The notes under the pieces: model-generated | Told to the model about the DNA's origin: nothing | Database searches by the model: none | What the model saw: the letters and a program-made list of their open reading frames with translations, nothing else | Shown here: piece after piece, positions 5,839 to 7,836 of the stretch | How positions within the stretch are numbered: the first letter of the stretch is position 1 | Layout of the letters: every line of letters starts with the position of its first letter | Program-made: the position numbers and the translations under genes | Assembly (NCBI GenBank): GCA_013813675.1 | Contig: JACCRH010000191.1 | Coordinates: forward strand, 1-7,836 | Reading direction: 5' to 3' | Length of the DNA stretch: 7,836 nt | From: Gemmatimonadales bacterium | Lineage (GTDB): Bacteria > Gemmatimonadota > Gemmatimonadetes > Gemmatimonadales > GWC2-71-9

Positions 5839-6693
5839 TCACCCCGAGCGCCGCACCGCTAGCGAAGGATCCAGCCGGTCCCGCACCGCGTCGCCCAACA
5901 TCGTCGCACCCATCACGACCAGCACCAGCGCCACCCCAGGCGCCGCCGCCACCCAGGGCGCGTTCACCAGCGTATCACGGCCCGACGCGATCAGGTTCCC
6001 CCACGAGGGCGTGGGCGGCTGCACGCCCAGGCCGAGGAAAGAGAGCCCAGCCTCCAGCATGATCGCGTTGCCCAACCCGAGCGCGGCGGCCACGATCACC
6101 GGGGTCATGGCGTTGGGCAGGATATGGCGCACCAGCACGCGCAGGTCCGACGCGCCGAGACCCACGGCGCCCTCCACGAAAGGCCGCACCGCCAGCGCCC
6201 GCACCTCGCCGTGCACCAGCCGCGCGATCGTCATCCAGCCGGTGAGACCCAACACCAGGATCACCAGCCCCGCACTGGGTTGCCAGAGCGAGGCGAGCAG
6301 CAAGAGCAGCACGACCCGAGGCAGCGCCAGGGCAAAATCCGTGAGCCCGAGCAAGGCCGCGGCCGGCCAGCCGCGCCAGAATCCGGCCGCCGCGCCGACC
6401 GCGACTCCCACCAGCAGCGACACCAGCACAGCCAGAGTCCCCACGCCGAGGGACACCCGCGCGCCGTAGGCCAGTCGAGCCCACACGTCCCGGCCGAACC
6501 GGTCGGTGCCGAGCGGATGAAAGGCGCCGTGGAGGTCGGAGCTGAGTGGCGGAAGGAACCGGGTGGCCACGATGTCCCGCTGGGTGATCGGATCACTGGC
6601 CAGCAGCGGGGCGAGCAGCGCCACGACCATCGCGCCGGCAAGCACCGCGAGCCCGAAGACCGCCCGCCGGTCGCTCCAGAGACCTCGGCTCAC
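5839..6693 (-). CDS. dppC: ABC importer permease DppC (peptide/nickel family)
   Basis: A 284-residue inner-membrane permease, normal length for DppC/OppC. With DppB it forms the channel through which the ATPases drive uptake of a peptide, nickel complex or related solute. It shows an N-terminal membrane segment (about 11-32), the family signature HPLGTDRFGRDVWARLAYGAR (60-80), several further hydrophobic segments, the cytoplasmic EAA loop around 172-197 (EGAVGLGASD to HILPNAMTP) that docks the ATPase, and GLGVQPPTPSWG at 221-232. It starts at GTG 6693, overlapping the dppB stop as GTGA, with a G-run just upstream; this indicates coupled translation. The frame is open much further upstream, but only as a shadow of dppB. 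The last ten codons (DPSLAVRRSG and stop) match a broken copy of the nearby hairpin repeat, so the native C-terminus may have been replaced. The substrate is not determinable here. Confidence 0.95.
   Translation of the reverse strand: MSRGLWSDRRAVFGLAVLAGAMVVALLAPLLASDPITQRDIVATRFLPPLSSDLHGAFHPLGTDRFGRDVWARLAYGARVSLGVGTLAVLVSLLVGVAVGAAAGFWRGWPAAALLGLTDFALALPRVVLLLLLASLWQPSAGLVILVLGLTGWMTIARLVHGEVRALAVRPFVEGAVGLGASDLRVLVRHILPNAMTPVIVAAALGLGNAIMLEAGLSFLGLGVQPPTPSWGNLIASGRDTLVNAPWVAAAPGVALVLVVMGATMLGDAVRDRLDPSLAVRRSG
5840..5872 (+). repeat. Interrupted hairpin-repeat relative forming the dppC 3' end
   Basis: On the plus strand CACCCCGAGCG, then about ten unrelated bases, then AGCGAAGGATCC. The two outer parts match the repeat core CATCCTGAGCG...AGCGAAGGATC in order and orientation. 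The stretch lies inside dppC and supplies its last codons and most of its stop codon. It may be a decayed copy with an insertion; chance similarity is possible because the parts are short. Confidence 0.4.
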
Positions 6694-7670
6694 GCTGAAC
6701 CCCCGCCGTGGCCGGTGCGGACTCTGGGGTCCGCCCATCCGACCAGCGCCTCCGCCAGGAGGTTGCCGGCCACCACCAGCGCGGCGCTCACCGCCGTCGC
6801 CGCCATCACCACCGGGTAGTCCCGGGCGACCACGCCTTCCACCAGCACCCTCCCCACACCGGGCCAGGCGAAGATCGCCTCGATGAAGACCGCGCCGGAG
6901 AAGAGCGCCGGGAGCGAGAGGCCCAGCAGGGTCACCACCGGAATCAGCGCGTTGCGCAACACGTGGCGCACCGCGACCCGCGCCGAGGAGAGTCCCTTCG
7001 CCCGCGCGATCGCCACGAACGGCGCACCGGCGACGTCGAGCATCGCGCCGCGGACGTAGCGTGCGGTGCCTCCGATGCCGATCAGCGTGAGCGTCGCCAG
7101 CGGGAGAGCGAAATGCCGAAGCCGATCGGCGATCCGCTCCCAGCCGGTAAGAAAATCCGAGTCGAACCCGGCCGCGCCGAATGCCGGGAGCATCCGGGTC
7201 TGGTAGGTGAAGACCATCACCAGCATCAGTCCCAGCCAGTATCCCGGCAGGGCGAACAGCGTCACCGTCACCACCGAGAGCGCCGTATCGAGCCGGCCGC
7301 CTCGCATAGCCTGCAGCACGCCGATCGCGATGCCGAGCAGGTAGCTGAGGACCAGCGAGATCCCCACCAGGCGGACGGTCGCCGGCCAGGCCTCGGCCAG
7401 TGTGCGGGTCACCGGTCGCCCGGTCGAGATACTGGTACCCCAGTCTCCCCGGACGAACCGGCCGAGCCAGGCGGCGTACTGGGCCGGCAGCGGACGGTCG
7501 AGTCCCAGCGCCCGCCGCTGCGCCGTGACCTGCTCCTCGGTGGCGGCCGGTCCCACCAGGAGACGCGCCGGGTCGCCCGGAGCGAGCCGCAGCAGAAAGA
7601 ACATGAGGGTCAGCACGCCGAAGACCACCGCGGCTCCGCTGATCGCTCGTCGCAGCAACAGGACGGCCAT
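6690..7670 (-). CDS. dppB: ABC importer permease DppB (peptide/nickel family)
   Basis: A 326-residue inner-membrane permease and partner of DppC. It opens with the typical MAVLLLRRAI, then a first membrane segment ending in the hallmark RLAPGDPA (28-35). A periplasmic segment carries LGLDRPLPAQYAAWLGRFVRGDWGTS-type residues (55-80), where the family has its conserved LGLD...P and GDLG-like motifs. Further membrane segments lie at about 97-120, 131-155, 186-203, 238-262 and 287-310. The EAA loop is at about 218-244 (FVAIARAKGLSSARV to RNALIP), and IFAWPGVGR (266-274) is also typical. An in-frame ATG at 7694 would add eight residues (MPRRDIPT); I prefer 7670 because it gives the standard DppB N-terminus. 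It is first in the dppBC pair and starts about 50 bp from the divergent binding-protein gene. No ATPase gene is in the window. Confidence 0.95.
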   Translation of the reverse strand: MAVLLLRRAISGAAVVFGVLTLMFFLLRLAPGDPARLLVGPAATEEQVTAQRRALGLDRPLPAQYAAWLGRFVRGDWGTSISTGRPVTRTLAEAWPATVRLVGISLVLSYLLGIAIGVLQAMRGGRLDTALSVVTVTLFALPGYWLGLMLVMVFTYQTRMLPAFGAAGFDSDFLTGWERIADRLRHFALPLATLTLIGIGGTARYVRGAMLDVAGAPFVAIARAKGLSSARVAVRHVLRNALIPVVTLLGLSLPALFSGAVFIEAIFAWPGVGRVLVEGVVARDYPVVMAATAVSAALVVAGNLLAEALVGWADPRVRTGHGGGSA

Positions 7671-7711
7671 CGTTGGAATGTCCCGCCTCGGCATCCCCGC
7701 CGCCAGTGCGA

Positions 7712-7717
7712 TAGCTT
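7712..7717 (+). promoter_or_regulatory. Possible -10 element for a leaderless binding-protein transcript
   Basis: TAGCTT fits the loose TAnnnT form of a -10 box and ends five bases before the GTG at 7723. There is no Shine-Dalgarno sequence between them, so a leaderless or nearly leaderless transcript is possible. A six-base match of this kind is weak evidence by itself. Confidence 0.2.
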
Positions 7718-7722
7718 CCGGC

Positions 7723-7836
7723 GTGCTTCGACGCCCCCTTGCGGCGCTTCTCGTCGCGCTGTCGCTCCCGGCCTGCCAACCGGAGGCCGCCCGGCGCGGC
7801 GCTACGGTGCTCTTCGCCTCCGGCGCGGACCTGCAG
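7723..7836 (+). CDS. Solute-binding lipoprotein of the ABC importer, N-terminal part only
   Basis: Only the first 38 codons are in the window. Read from GTG they give a clean lipoprotein signal MLRRPLAALLVALSLPAC (lipobox L15-P16-A17-C18), a short linker, and the strand ATVLFASGADLQ, which resembles the start of family-5 extracellular solute-binding proteins (DppA/OppA type). Such proteins capture the substrate outside the membrane and deliver it to DppBC, so the place of this gene back-to-back with dppBC fits. The frame stays open to the window edge. The start is chosen because the signal peptide begins there; there is no good ribosome site. The identification rests on few residues plus context, and another class of lipoprotein remains possible. 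Confidence 0.78.
   Translation, partial: MLRRPLAALLVALSLPACQPEAARRGATVLFASGADLQ

Noticed and set aside
6694..7779. Long in-frame extension upstream of dppC, giving a 646-residue frame.
   Set aside because: It overlaps dppB in another frame; its translation is Arg/Gly/Ala/Pro-rich with no membrane segments, whereas dppB is a textbook permease. It is a shadow, not a fusion protein.

Overview
The window is GC-rich throughout, and its real genes use mostly G or C at third codon positions. Four of the eight genes start with a clear lipoprotein signal (LLAC, LTAC, LTAC, LPAC), so the cell probably has a Gram-negative-type envelope with many surface or periplasmic lipoproteins. The mix of a kelch lipoprotein with ATNTW blade ends, a metzincin-like lipoprotein, a DUF6438-like protein and a family-5 solute-binding protein reminds me of Gemmatimonadota or a similar soil phylum. 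That is an inference from style, not a marker-gene result.

Layout. (1) 26-1051, minus: a six-bladed kelch lipoprotein. (2) 1052-1310: a divergent intergenic region. (3) 1311-2270, plus: a VOC-family ring-cleaving dioxygenase of the PcpA/MhqO type, converging on (4) 2333-2707, minus: a 124-residue protein I do not recognise. (5) 2708-3023: a second divergent intergenic region with no gene and one possible stem-loop. (6) 3024-5189, plus: a large lipoprotein zinc metallopeptidase with two tandem N-terminal beta domains, overlapping by ATGA with (7) 5186-5701, plus: a DUF6438-like lipoprotein. (8) 5702-5838: a convergent intergenic region filled by a long hairpin repeat (5767-5834) with decayed relatives on both sides. 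(9) 5839-6693 and 6690-7694, minus: dppC and dppB, the two permeases of a peptide/nickel-type ABC importer, overlapping by GTGA. (10) 7723 to the window end, plus: the first 38 codons of a lipoprotein that is probably the matching solute-binding protein.

How the genes work together. The metallopeptidase and the DUF6438-like protein are translationally coupled and probably act together outside the inner membrane. The dppBC pair and the divergent binding protein form an import module; its ATPases are not in the window. It is tempting to link secreted proteolysis with peptide import, but the two units converge and are separated by a repeat, so co-regulation is not shown. The kelch, dioxygenase and unknown genes look like independent single-gene units.

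I found no CRISPR array, rRNA, tRNA, transposase or phage gene. I did not find a clear new multi-gene system. The points most worth a second look are the altered metzincin motif, the coupled peptidase/DUF6438 pair, and the hairpin repeat family, one relative of which appears to form the 3' end of dppC.
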